In this document: positions 1 through 6,142 of the stretch, in pieces
How positions within the stretch are numbered: position 1 is the first letter of the stretch
How the letters are laid out: each line of letters begins with the position of its first letter
Origin: UBA8110 sp964597275
GTDB lineage: Bacteria; SAR324; NAC60-12
Length of the DNA: 13,179 bases
Assembly: GCA_964597275.1 (NCBI GenBank)
Contig: CAZQXS010000104.1
Coordinates: 1 to 13,179 of the forward strand
Direction: 5' to 3'
Made by a program: the position numbers and the translations under genes
Notes under the pieces: generated by a model
The model's database searches: none
Seen by the model: only the letters and a program-made list of their open reading frames with translations
Told to the model about the DNA's origin: nothing

Positions 1-18
1 TCAAACTCAAGGAGACGT

Positions 19-1245
19 ATGACCACCAACTTCAAGCCGGCCACGCTGGCCGATTTTCCGACCCTCACCGATTCCGAACTCTCAACGATGCGGCAGTATC
101 GCCTCAACCGCATCCGGGCGGAATTGAAGCAGCGCGACTATGCGGGAATCCTGCTCTACGACCCGCTCAACATCCGCTACGCGACCGACACCTCGAACAT
201 GCAGGTGTGGTGTACGCACAACGCCGTGCGCTACTGCTTCATCCCCACCGAGGGTCCGGTCACGCTCTTCGAGTTTCACGGATGCGACCACTTGGCCGAA
301 GGCTTCGACACGTTGCAGGAGGTGCGCTCGGCGATTGGCTGGTTCTACTTCGGAGCCGGTTCGCGAGTGCAGGAGAAGGCCAAGCAGTGGGCAGCGGAAA
401 TCGCCGACCTCGTGCGTGCGCACGGCGGGGGCAACCGCCGACTCGCCGTGGACAAGTGCGAACCAGAAGGAATTGCCGCACTACAAGCGGAGGGCGTGGA
501 AATCTTCAATGGGCAGGAGGTCACGGAACTGGCGCGGCGCATCAAGTCTCCGGAGGAAATCAAGGCGATGCGCATTGCAATTGCGGTCAACGACGAGGGC
601 TTCCGGCGCATGGAACACATGATGCGGCCCGGACTCACCGAAAACGCCGTCTGGTCGGTGCTGCATCAGGCCAACATCGAACTCGGCGGGGAGTGGATCG
701 AAACGCGCCTGCTCGCCGCTGGGTCACGCACCAACCCGTGGTTTCAGGAGTGCAGCAACCATGTGATCGAGAACGGGGATTTGGTCTGTCTCGATTCTGA
801 CCTGATTGGTCCCTATGGCTACTGCGCAGATGTCTCCCGAAGTTGGTACTGCGGGGACGGCAAGCCCAACGACGAGCAGCGGCAGCTTTTCGAGACCGCC
901 ACGAAGCAGCTCGACTTCAACCAGTGCCTGCTCAAGCCCGGCATGACCTTCAATGAGTTTTCCGAGCAAAGCTACGAACTTCCGGAGGACTGCATTCCGA
1001 ACCGCTACTCGGTGGTGGCGCATGGCGTGGGGCTGTGCGACGAGTATCCCGCCATTGTCTATGCGTCGGATTTGGAGGCCGTGGGGTACGAGGGTTTGTT
1101 TGAACCCGGCATGACGATCTGCCTCGAATCCTATGTGGGGCGCGTCGGAGGACGCGAGGGCGTGAAGCTCGAACAGCAGGTGCTGGTGACGGATTCCGGA
1201 AACGAGGTGCTGTCGCCCTATCCGCTGGACGAGTCCTTTCTCTGA
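19..1245 (+). CDS. DddP-like M24-family metalloenzyme (DMSP lyase-like / Xaa-Pro peptidase fold)
   Basis: 408 aa with a creatinase-type N-terminal domain (about 1-170) and a pita-bread M24 domain (about 175-400). The dinuclear metal ligands are visible: D259 and D261 (in LDSDLIG), D271, H335 (AHGVG), E370 and E385. Y330 and D341 flank the His in NRYSVVAHGVGLCDEYP. As I recall the published DddP structure (Ruegeria lacuscaerulensis: D295, D297, D307, Y366, H371, D377, E406, E421), all eight match at a constant offset of 36. True Xaa-Pro peptidases have a second His (HGxGLxxHE) where this protein reads CDEYP, so ordinary prolidase activity is doubtful. DddP cleaves dimethylsulfoniopropionate to acrylate and dimethyl sulfide. 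Uncharacterised M24 relatives share much of this signature, so the substrate is inferred. The start is the ATG 4 nt after AAGGAG (9-14). The gene ends 1 bp before the convergent Lrp gene. No DMSP transporter or acrylate gene is visible nearby. Confidence 0.7.
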   Translation: MTTNFKPATLADFPTLTDSELSTMRQYRLNRIRAELKQRDYAGILLYDPLNIRYATDTSNMQVWCTHNAVRYCFIPTEGPVTLFEFHGCDHLAEGFDTLQEVRSAIGWFYFGAGSRVQEKAKQWAAEIADLVRAHGGGNRRLAVDKCEPEGIAALQAEGVEIFNGQEVTELARRIKSPEEIKAMRIAIAVNDEGFRRMEHMMRPGLTENAVWSVLHQANIELGGEWIETRLLAAGSRTNPWFQECSNHVIENGDLVCLDSDLIGPYGYCADVSRSWYCGDGKPNDEQRQLFETATKQLDFNQCLLKPGMTFNEFSEQSYELPEDCIPNRYSVVAHGVGLCDEYPAIVYASDLEAVGYEGLFEPGMTICLESYVGRVGGREGVKLEQQVLVTDSGNEVLSPYPLDESFL

Positions 1246-1246
1246 G

Positions 1247-1741
1247 TCAGCGCGGCGACTGAAGGTGGCCGAGCGGAAGCGCGGTGGTGTGCTTGCACTC
1301 CTGAAGCAAGAGGCTGGAGCGCACACTGGCGACCATCGGCAGGGCCAGCAGTCGGCGCATCAGCAGGTTTGAAAACTCCTCCAAGGTCGGGGCGGCGACC
1401 CGCAGCAGGTAGTCGCCCTCGCCCGTCACCGCCCAACACTCCAACACCTCCTCCCACGACTGGATTGCTTCTGAAAAGGCGGCGGCGGGATCCTGCCCGT
1501 GCTTCTCCAGGCTCACGTTCACAAACGCCCGCACCCCCAAGCCGATCCTGCCCGGATTCAGCAGCGCGGCGTAGCCCCGGATCACTCCGGATTGCTCCAG
1601 TCGCTTGGTGCGCCGCAGGCATTGGGAGGCGGACAGGAACACGCGCTCCGACAACTCCCGGTTCGAAAGCCGCCCCTCTTGCTGCAACACCTCCAGGATG
1701 CGCAGGTCAATTTCGTCCAGTTCGGTCTTCGTTTGCATCAT
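1247..1741 (-). CDS. Lrp/AsnC-family transcriptional regulator
   Basis: 164 aa. The N-terminal winged helix-turn-helix (about 8-60) begins with the family-typical LDEIDLRILEVLQQEGRLSNRELSERV, here residues 8-34, and continues with the recognition-helix segment LSASQCLRRTKRLEQSGVI. A RAM ligand-binding domain follows (about 68-150), with the usual GEGDYLLRV strand. Such proteins are octamer- or dimer-forming DNA-binding regulators that respond to amino acids. The start codon overlaps the stop of the upstream ORF6N gene (ATGA, 1738-1741), so the two are probably translationally coupled. A second Met codon follows immediately, and either could be used. The divergent deiodinase/HPPD pair handles tyrosine-type substrates, so this protein is a plausible local regulator. 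No Lrp box could be identified with certainty. Confidence 0.9.
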   Translation of the reverse strand: MMQTKTELDEIDLRILEVLQQEGRLSNRELSERVFLSASQCLRRTKRLEQSGVIRGYAALLNPGRIGLGVRAFVNVSLEKHGQDPAAAFSEAIQSWEEVLECWAVTGEGDYLLRVAAPTLEEFSNLLMRRLLALPMVASVRSSLLLQECKHTTALPLGHLQSPR

Positions 1742-2274
1742 TCCTGCTCCTTGCGCACAAACCCGATGGGACGTTTCTTCTGGGGTTCCGGAGGGACCAT
1801 CAGTTGGTGGATGGCCTCAAACACCGTCTTGAATTGCGCGTCGTATTTTTCTTCGAGGTCCGCCAGTTTTTGGGACAGTTCTTCATGCTCGATGAGCATG
1901 CGTCGCAACCGCACGAAGGTTCGCATGATCTCAACGTTCACCTCCACGGCCTGTTGGCTCCGCAAGACGCTGGAGAGCATGGCGACTCCTTGCTCGGTGA
2001 AGGCATAGGGAAGATACCGCCGACCACCCCGGCCAACGTTTGAGGTGCCAAATTGGCATCTCAAAGAATTCCACTCTTCATCCGATAGTTGGAACATGAA
2101 GTCACTTGGGAATCGATCTATGTTGCGCTTGACCGCTCGGATGAGGTAACCAGTTTCAACACCGTACAAATCAGCGAGTGCTGAATCGAGCATTACCTTC
2201 TCGTCACGAAGCAGCAGGATATTTTGCTCAATCTTCCGAACGGGAATCACGGTATTTTCTTGACGTTTGGTCAT
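1738..2274 (-). CDS. ORF6N domain-containing protein
   Basis: 178 aa. Residues about 12-95 form an ORF6N domain, recognisable from IEQNILLLRDEKVMLDSALA, the LYGVET segment, the RFPSDFMFQLSDEEW segment and the YAFTEQGVAMLSSVL segment. A charged, probably coiled-coil stretch (about 125-155) follows, then a basic tail ending in KKRPIGF. ORF6N proteins are DNA-binding proteins related to phage antirepressors. They are common in bacterial chromosomes as stand-alone genes of unknown function, often scattered by horizontal transfer. It is upstream of, and overlaps by 4 bp, the Lrp-family gene, an unusual partner. No good Shine-Dalgarno sequence precedes the ATG. There are no flanking repeats or integrase to show that it is part of a prophage. 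Confidence 0.85.
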   Translation of the reverse strand: MTKRQENTVIPVRKIEQNILLLRDEKVMLDSALADLYGVETGYLIRAVKRNIDRFPSDFMFQLSDEEWNSLRCQFGTSNVGRGGRRYLPYAFTEQGVAMLSSVLRSQQAVEVNVEIMRTFVRLRRMLIEHEELSQKLADLEEKYDAQFKTVFEAIHQLMVPPEPQKKRPIGFVRKEQE

Positions 2275-2310
2275 CGTTCATTTTACGCGAAACGCAGTTT
2301 GTGTGGCAGG

Positions 2311-2323
2311 ATAAACTGTTTAT
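2311..2323. promoter_or_regulatory. Inverted repeat in the ORF6N / deiodinase divergent intergenic region (candidate operator)
   Basis: ATAAACTGTTTAT is a perfect 6+1+6 inverted repeat in the 174-bp gap between the divergently transcribed ORF6N-lrp and deiodinase-HPPD units. It overlaps the region where a weak + strand -35 (TTGTGT, 2299-2304) would place its -10. It does not match the TyrR box as I know it. Its AAC-n-GTT core resembles the palindrome at 6068-6079. Its role as an operator is inferred from position and symmetry only. Confidence 0.35.
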
Positions 2324-2448
2324 TTCTGAAGTTACGCAATGTTCTTGCATCAACATGCCAAAACCCGGTGCAGAACGCAAGCACCTTTCCTGCGGATGCT
2401 GGTAAGCTGGTAGTCAGCAGGTTGATAATCCCTTTCCACTGGAGGCGC

Positions 2449-3144
2449 ATGAAAAACCCGTTTGTTCCCTTCAAGGCGCAACCCATGCTTTCGGATGCAG
2501 AGATGCAGACGGAGGCCGAAGCCACCTTTCAAGAAATGAATCGGCGACGCACGATCCGGGATTTTGCCTCAGAGCCGGTTCCGAAAGCGGTGATCGAGTG
2601 GGCCATCCGGACGGCGGACACCGCGCCGAGCGGGGCAAACCAGCACCCGTGGCACTTCGTTGCCGTGTCGGACCCGGAGATCAAGCGGCAGATTCGAGAA
2701 GCCGCCGAAGAGGAAGAGCGCGATTTCTACGAGCGCCGTGCTCCCGACGAGTGGCTGCAGGCCTTGGCTCCTTTGGGCACCGATGCGGAGAAGCCGTTTC
2801 TGGAGGACGCGCCGTGGCTGGTGGTGGTTTTCGCCCGGACCTACGGCCTTGACGAACAAGGGAAGCGCATCCGGCACTACTATGTGCAGGAATCGGTGGG
2901 GATTGCGACGGGGATGCTGATCACCGCCCTGCACCGTTGCCGTCTGGCCACCCTCACCCACACGCCCAGCCCGATGCGCTTTCTCAACAAAATCCTGGGG
3001 CGTCCTGACAACGAGCGCCCTTTCGTTCTGCTCGTGACCGGGCATCCCGCAGCAGGGACGAAAGTCCCAGACATTGGCCGCAAGGAACTGCGAGAAATTT
3101 CAACATTTCTCGAACCAACCGTTGCCCAAGGCGCTCGGCCTTAA
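2449..3144 (+). CDS. Iodotyrosine deiodinase-like flavoprotein (nitroreductase superfamily, halotyrosine dehalogenase)
   Basis: 231 aa from the ATG at 2449, preceded by GGAGG (2441-2445). Earlier in-frame TTG starts would run through intergenic sequence. Nitroreductase-fold features are RRRTIRDF (32-39), TAPSGANQHPWHF (58-70), and THTP (170-173), where a Thr bonds FMN N5. The segment 83-128 aligns without gaps to human iodotyrosine deiodinase as I remember it. It keeps the lid triad that grips the substrate zwitterion: E90, Y94 and K115, with the +4/+21 spacing of human E157/Y161/K182. These enzymes use FMN and reducing equivalents to remove I, Br or Cl reductively from 3-halotyrosines, giving tyrosine. 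The C-terminal GRPDNERPFVLL and VPDIGRKEL segments also match. HPPD follows after 24 nt, which puts the enzyme in tyrosine catabolism. Other nitroreductase activities cannot be excluded, but the triad makes this specific call fairly strong. Confidence 0.82.
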   Translation: MKNPFVPFKAQPMLSDAEMQTEAEATFQEMNRRRTIRDFASEPVPKAVIEWAIRTADTAPSGANQHPWHFVAVSDPEIKRQIREAAEEEERDFYERRAPDEWLQALAPLGTDAEKPFLEDAPWLVVVFARTYGLDEQGKRIRHYYVQESVGIATGMLITALHRCRLATLTHTPSPMRFLNKILGRPDNERPFVLLVTGHPAAGTKVPDIGRKELREISTFLEPTVAQGARP

Positions 3145-3168
3145 CTCACACGAACCAAGAAACTCAAG

Positions 3169-4242
3169 ATGCCACACCAATTCACGTCCGAGATCAGCCC
3201 CGAAAACCCGATGGGCACCGACGGCTTCGAGTTCGTCGAGTACGCTTCCCCGAATCCCGAAGCACTGGAACGGCTCTTTGTCGAGTTGGGCTTCCGGAAA
3301 GTCGGCAAACACCGTAGCAAGGAGGTGTTCCTGTTCCGTCAGGGCGATATCCATTTCATCCTCAACGCCGAGCCGCAGAGTCAGGCCGAGCAGTTTTCTG
3401 ACGAACACGGCCCCAGCGTGAACGCCACTGCCTTCCGGGTGCAGGATGCTGCCCATGCGTACCGCCGGGCACTCTCGCTGGGGGCGAAAGGCGTGGAAAG
3501 CAAGGTGGGGCCGATGGAACTCAACATCCCGGCCATCGAGGGCATTGGTGGTTCGCTGATCTACCTCGTGGACCGCTACGGCCAGCAGAGCATCTACGAT
3601 GTGGATTTCCTGCCGCTTCCGGAAGCACAGGCTGTGGAGGCGCAACCGCTGCTGACCCATATTGACCACCTCACCCACAACGTGCGGCGCGGGCAGATGG
3701 AGGTCTGGTCGGATTTCTATGAGCGGCTGTTCAACTTCAAGGAACTGCGCTCCTTCGACATCGAGGGCAAGCTCACCGGACTCAAATCCAAGGCGATGAC
3801 CAGCCCGTGCGGGAAAATTCGCATCCCGATCAACGAGTCCAGCGACGACAAGAGCCAGATTGAGGAGTATCTGCGCGAGTACAAGGGTGAGGGCATCCAG
3901 CACATCGCCTTCGGGACCGGAGACATCTGCTGGGCCGTCCGGGAACTGCGAGGACGTGGGGTGGAGTTCCAAAACACGCCGGACACCTACTACGAACGGG
4001 TGGACGAACGGGTGCCCAACCACGGGGAAGACATCGAGCAGCTCCGCGAATTGCGCGTTTTGATTGACGGTGCCCCCGTGAAGGACGAGGGACTGCTGCT
4101 GCAAATCTTCACCACCACCGTCATCGGCCCGATCTTCTACGAGATCATCCAGCGCAAGGGCAACGAGGGCTTCGGCGAGGGCAACTTTCAGGCGCTCTTC
4201 GAGTCCATCGAACTCGACCAAATCCGCCGGGGCGTGATCTGA
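3169..4242 (+). CDS. hpd: 4-hydroxyphenylpyruvate dioxygenase
   Basis: 357 aa with two vicinal-oxygen-chelate halves. The iron ligands are H167 (HIDHLTHN), H245 (GIQHIAF) and E325 (FYEIIQR), close to H161/H240/E322 of the Pseudomonas enzyme. Family signatures include SPCGKIRIPINE (212-223), LLLQIFT (309-315) and the C-terminal EGFGEGNFQALFESIE. Length is normal. It converts 4-hydroxyphenylpyruvate, O2 and Fe(II) to homogentisate and CO2 in cytosolic tyrosine catabolism. It is the second gene of a pair with the deiodinase-like gene (24-nt gap, weak ribosome-binding site), so the two are probably co-transcribed. No homogentisate dioxygenase or maleylacetoacetate isomerase is in the window. The neighbouring lower-pathway genes belong instead to the homoprotocatechuate route. 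The related hydroxymandelate synthase shares the fold, but the sequence looks like ordinary HPPD. Confidence 0.93.
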   Translation: MPHQFTSEISPENPMGTDGFEFVEYASPNPEALERLFVELGFRKVGKHRSKEVFLFRQGDIHFILNAEPQSQAEQFSDEHGPSVNATAFRVQDAAHAYRRALSLGAKGVESKVGPMELNIPAIEGIGGSLIYLVDRYGQQSIYDVDFLPLPEAQAVEAQPLLTHIDHLTHNVRRGQMEVWSDFYERLFNFKELRSFDIEGKLTGLKSKAMTSPCGKIRIPINESSDDKSQIEEYLREYKGEGIQHIAFGTGDICWAVRELRGRGVEFQNTPDTYYERVDERVPNHGEDIEQLRELRVLIDGAPVKDEGLLLQIFTTTVIGPIFYEIIQRKGNEGFGEGNFQALFESIELDQIRRGVI

Positions 4243-4246
4243 AGCG

Positions 4247-4262
4247 GGGGGTTTCGACCCTC
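4247..4262. terminator. Possible short hairpin between convergent genes
   Basis: GGGT-TTCG-ACCC (4249-4260) forms a UUCG-tetraloop stem that extends to 6 pairs with one G-U (4247-4262). It lies in the 18-bp gap between convergent HPPD and the FAH-family gene and touches the latter's stop codon. No U-tract follows on either strand, so intrinsic termination is uncertain. Confidence 0.25.
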
Positions 4263-5124
4263 AAGCCGGAGATTCTGCCTGAACCGTGTTGCCGAGGGTG
4301 CCGAGCGCGGGGCAACTCACCTCCACGCGATCTCCGGATACCAGCCACTTGGGCGGATCGAAGCGGGCACCCGCGCCTGTAGGCGTTCCGGTGATGATCG
4401 CGTCACCGGGATGCAGGGTGCTGAAGGTGGAGATGTAGGAGATCAGGTAGTCGAAGAAGAACATCATGTTGCCCGTCACGTCCTGCTGGCGCAGTTCGCC
4501 GTTGACGTGAGTGGCGAGGTCCAGTTTCCGCAAATCCCCCGCCTCTTCCACCGGGACGAGCCACGGTCCCATCGCGCCGGACTGGTCGAAGTTCTTGCCC
4601 TGCGTGACGTTGAATTTCGCGTGCCGCAGCCAGTCCCGCACCGAGCCTTCGTTCGCCAGTGTCAGTCCGAAGATGTGCTCCAGCGCGGTTTCCTGCGGAA
4701 TGCGGCGACCGCTCTTGCCAATGACCAAGACAATCTCGCCCTCGTAGTCGAACTGCTCCGATTCCGGGGGGAGCATCAGCGGCTGCTCGTGCCCCACCAG
4801 CGTTTGTGGGGTGCGCATGAAGAGTGAGGGGTACTTGGGCTGCTGGCTGCTGTCCTTGTACTCGGCGTTGCGATCCGGGTAGTTGACGCCCACGCAGAAG
4901 ATTTTTCCTGCATTGGGAACCGGAATCTGCAACCGCACATCGCCAAGCGCGTAGTCGGCGGGGCTTCCGGAAAGGCTTTGGGCTTTGCTGGATTGTTGGG
5001 AGGCGATGAGCGAGCGCAGGTCCGGGAATTCTGAACCAAGTTGCCTGCCGAGGTCAATGACCCCCTCGCTGTCCGTCAATCCGTAGCTCGCCTGACCCTC
5101 GATTTCAAAGCTGATGTAGCGCAT
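4261..5124 (-). CDS. Fumarylacetoacetase-family (FAH) hydrolase/decarboxylase, HpaG-like single domain
   Basis: 287 aa with a short N-terminal lobe (1-65) and a FAH catalytic domain (about 72-284). Motifs seen are IFCVGVNYPDRNAEY (75-89), DYEGEIVLVIGK (126-137), ANEGSVRDW (157-165), GKNFDQSGAMGPWLV (176-190), ISTFSTLHPGDAIITGTPTG (231-250) and LGTLGNT. E128 and E130 are metal ligands. The third ligand, usually Asp in an ND motif, is E159 here. Family members decarboxylate, isomerise or cleave 2-oxo acids. In this context the best guess is OPET decarboxylase/HHDD isomerase of homoprotocatechuate breakdown, although E. coli HpaG has two FAH domains and this has one. Fumarylacetoacetate hydrolysis downstream of HPPD is an alternative. 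The DapA-like gene lies 9 bp upstream. A strong GAGGGGGA ribosome site overlaps that gene's stop codon, so the two form one operon. Confidence 0.8.
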   Translation of the reverse strand: MRYISFEIEGQASYGLTDSEGVIDLGRQLGSEFPDLRSLIASQQSSKAQSLSGSPADYALGDVRLQIPVPNAGKIFCVGVNYPDRNAEYKDSSQQPKYPSLFMRTPQTLVGHEQPLMLPPESEQFDYEGEIVLVIGKSGRRIPQETALEHIFGLTLANEGSVRDWLRHAKFNVTQGKNFDQSGAMGPWLVPVEEAGDLRKLDLATHVNGELRQQDVTGNMMFFFDYLISYISTFSTLHPGDAIITGTPTGAGARFDPPKWLVSGDRVEVSCPALGTLGNTVQAESPA

Positions 5125-5133
5125 CGTTCCCCC

Positions 5134-6033
5134 TCAAACCAGCCCGGCGCGTTCCAACACGCCATCCATCCGCCGCTCCAACTCCGGGGTCGCCGGAGAC
5201 ATCGGCAGGCGATGCTCGTTGTCCGGGATGATCCCCAGCCGCTTCATCATGTACTTCATTGGAATCGGATTGGTGTCGTAAAACACGGCTTGGTTGATTT
5301 CGAGCAGTTGCTGGTGGAGCGCCCGCCCCTTGAGCAAATCGTTGTCCCAGACCGCCTCGCACATTTCAGCAAGGATGGCGGGCCGCAGGTTGCCGACTGC
5401 GTTCATCAGTCCCGCCGCACCGACCGCCATCATCGGAAACGAAAGCTCCTCCAGCCCCACGAAAATCCGAAACTCCGAGCCGAATTCCCCCAAACACGAC
5501 GACACAAAGCCGAGGTCGTTGACCGCGTGCTTCATGCCCACAAAATTCGGGGAGCGCTCCTTGAGTTCCTTGAGTGTGTCCAGCGTCACGCTGACCGCCG
5601 CTCGTCCGGGGATGTGGTAGATCATCCACGGTGTGTCCAGCCCGTCCATCACTTTCAGGTAATATTCGATCAGGCCGCGCTGCGGAGGCTTGCAGTAGTA
5701 GGGCGTGACGATCAGCAGCGCGTCCGCTCCGGCGTTGACCGCGTATTGCGTGAGTTCCTGAGTCTCGGCCAGCGACTGCGAACCCGTTGCCGCGACCACC
5801 GGAGCCTTGCCCCCGGCCACGCGCATCGTCACGTCCACCTGACGGTTGCGCTCTGCGACCGTGAGCGAGGACGGCTCCGAGGTGGTGCCGTTGACGAGGA
5901 TGCCGTGGGTGCCTTGGTCCAGTTGGAACTGCACGAGATCGGCGTAGGCGTCGTGGTCCACGGCCCCGTTGCGAAACGGCGTGATCAGCGGCGGGATGGA
6001 CCCTTTGATGCGGTCTAGAGAAAATGCAGGCAT
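5134..6033 (-). CDS. DapA-superfamily aldolase/lyase, probable 2,4-dihydroxyhept-2-ene-1,7-dioate aldolase (HpaI role)
   Basis: 299 aa TIM-barrel protein of the DHDPS/NAL class I lyase superfamily. Landmarks are GTTSEPSSLT (49-58), YY (112-113), the catalytic Tyr of YHIPGR (Y139, with R144), the Schiff-base lysine K168 in VGMKHA, and NPIPMK (255-260). True DapA usually reads GTTGES, not GTTSEP, and this gene has no lysine-pathway neighbours. It is first in an operon with a FAH-family gene and divergent from hpaF-hpaE. I recall a DapA subfamily described in TIGRFAMs (HpaI-NOT-DapA), found beside 4-hydroxyphenylacetate genes. Its members are proposed to cleave 2,4-dihydroxyhept-2-ene-1,7-dioate to pyruvate and succinate semialdehyde, replacing the unrelated class II HpaI. 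That role fits well here but is inferred from context. Genuine dihydrodipicolinate synthase or a sugar-acid lyase/dehydratase is less likely. No strong Shine-Dalgarno sequence precedes the ATG. Confidence 0.78.
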   Translation of the reverse strand: MPAFSLDRIKGSIPPLITPFRNGAVDHDAYADLVQFQLDQGTHGILVNGTTSEPSSLTVAERNRQVDVTMRVAGGKAPVVAATGSQSLAETQELTQYAVNAGADALLIVTPYYCKPPQRGLIEYYLKVMDGLDTPWMIYHIPGRAAVSVTLDTLKELKERSPNFVGMKHAVNDLGFVSSCLGEFGSEFRIFVGLEELSFPMMAVGAAGLMNAVGNLRPAILAEMCEAVWDNDLLKGRALHQQLLEINQAVFYDTNPIPMKYMMKRLGIIPDNEHRLPMSPATPELERRMDGVLERAGLV

Positions 6034-6067
6034 GGGTGGTTTTTTCTTCTGGGTTGCTCGAATAAAC

Positions 6068-6079
6068 TTAACATGTTAA
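6068..6079. promoter_or_regulatory. 12-bp perfect palindrome, candidate operator shared by the divergent hpa-type operons
   Basis: TTAACATGTTAA is self-complementary over all 12 bases. It lies in the 109-bp gap between the DapA-like gene (-) and hpaF (+). It abuts the predicted - strand -10 and covers that transcript's expected start near 6072. It also lies between the possible -35 and -10 regions for the + strand. This is the geometry of a repressor site. Known hpa clusters are often controlled by MarR-type HpaR or GntR-type regulators. None is encoded in the window except the Lrp-family protein. Confidence 0.5.
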
Positions 6080-6107
6080 ATATAGTTCGGAGTGCGCCGC
6101 ATGGCAA
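6079..6107 (-). promoter_or_regulatory. Sigma-70-type promoter for the DapA-like/FAH operon; overlapping + strand -10 for hpaF-hpaE
   Basis: Reading the - strand, TTGCCA (6107-6102), a 17-bp spacer, then TATATT (6084-6079): five of six bases match consensus in each box. The expected start is near 6072, giving a leader of about 39 nt. On the + strand TATAGT (6081-6086) is a good -10 for hpaF but lacks a clear -35, so that promoter may need an activator. The two promoters overlap each other and abut the palindrome at 6068-6079. Confidence 0.5.
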
Positions 6108-6142
6108 GCAGCAACCTCAACCCATGATTCCAACAGGTGCCC

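Noticed and set aside
2224..2448. Upstream extension of the deiodinase-like gene to a TTG at 2224
   Set aside because: The added residues resemble nothing in the family and cross the divergent promoter region. The ATG at 2449 has GGAGG just upstream.
3100..4221. 373-codon open frame antisense to HPPD
   Set aside because: It mirrors the HPPD gene in high-GC sequence, has low-complexity composition and no family motifs. HPPD has complete catalytic residues.
5041..6018. 325-codon + strand frame over the DapA-like gene
   Set aside because: It is a shadow of the DapA-like gene, whose - strand reading has all the family motifs.
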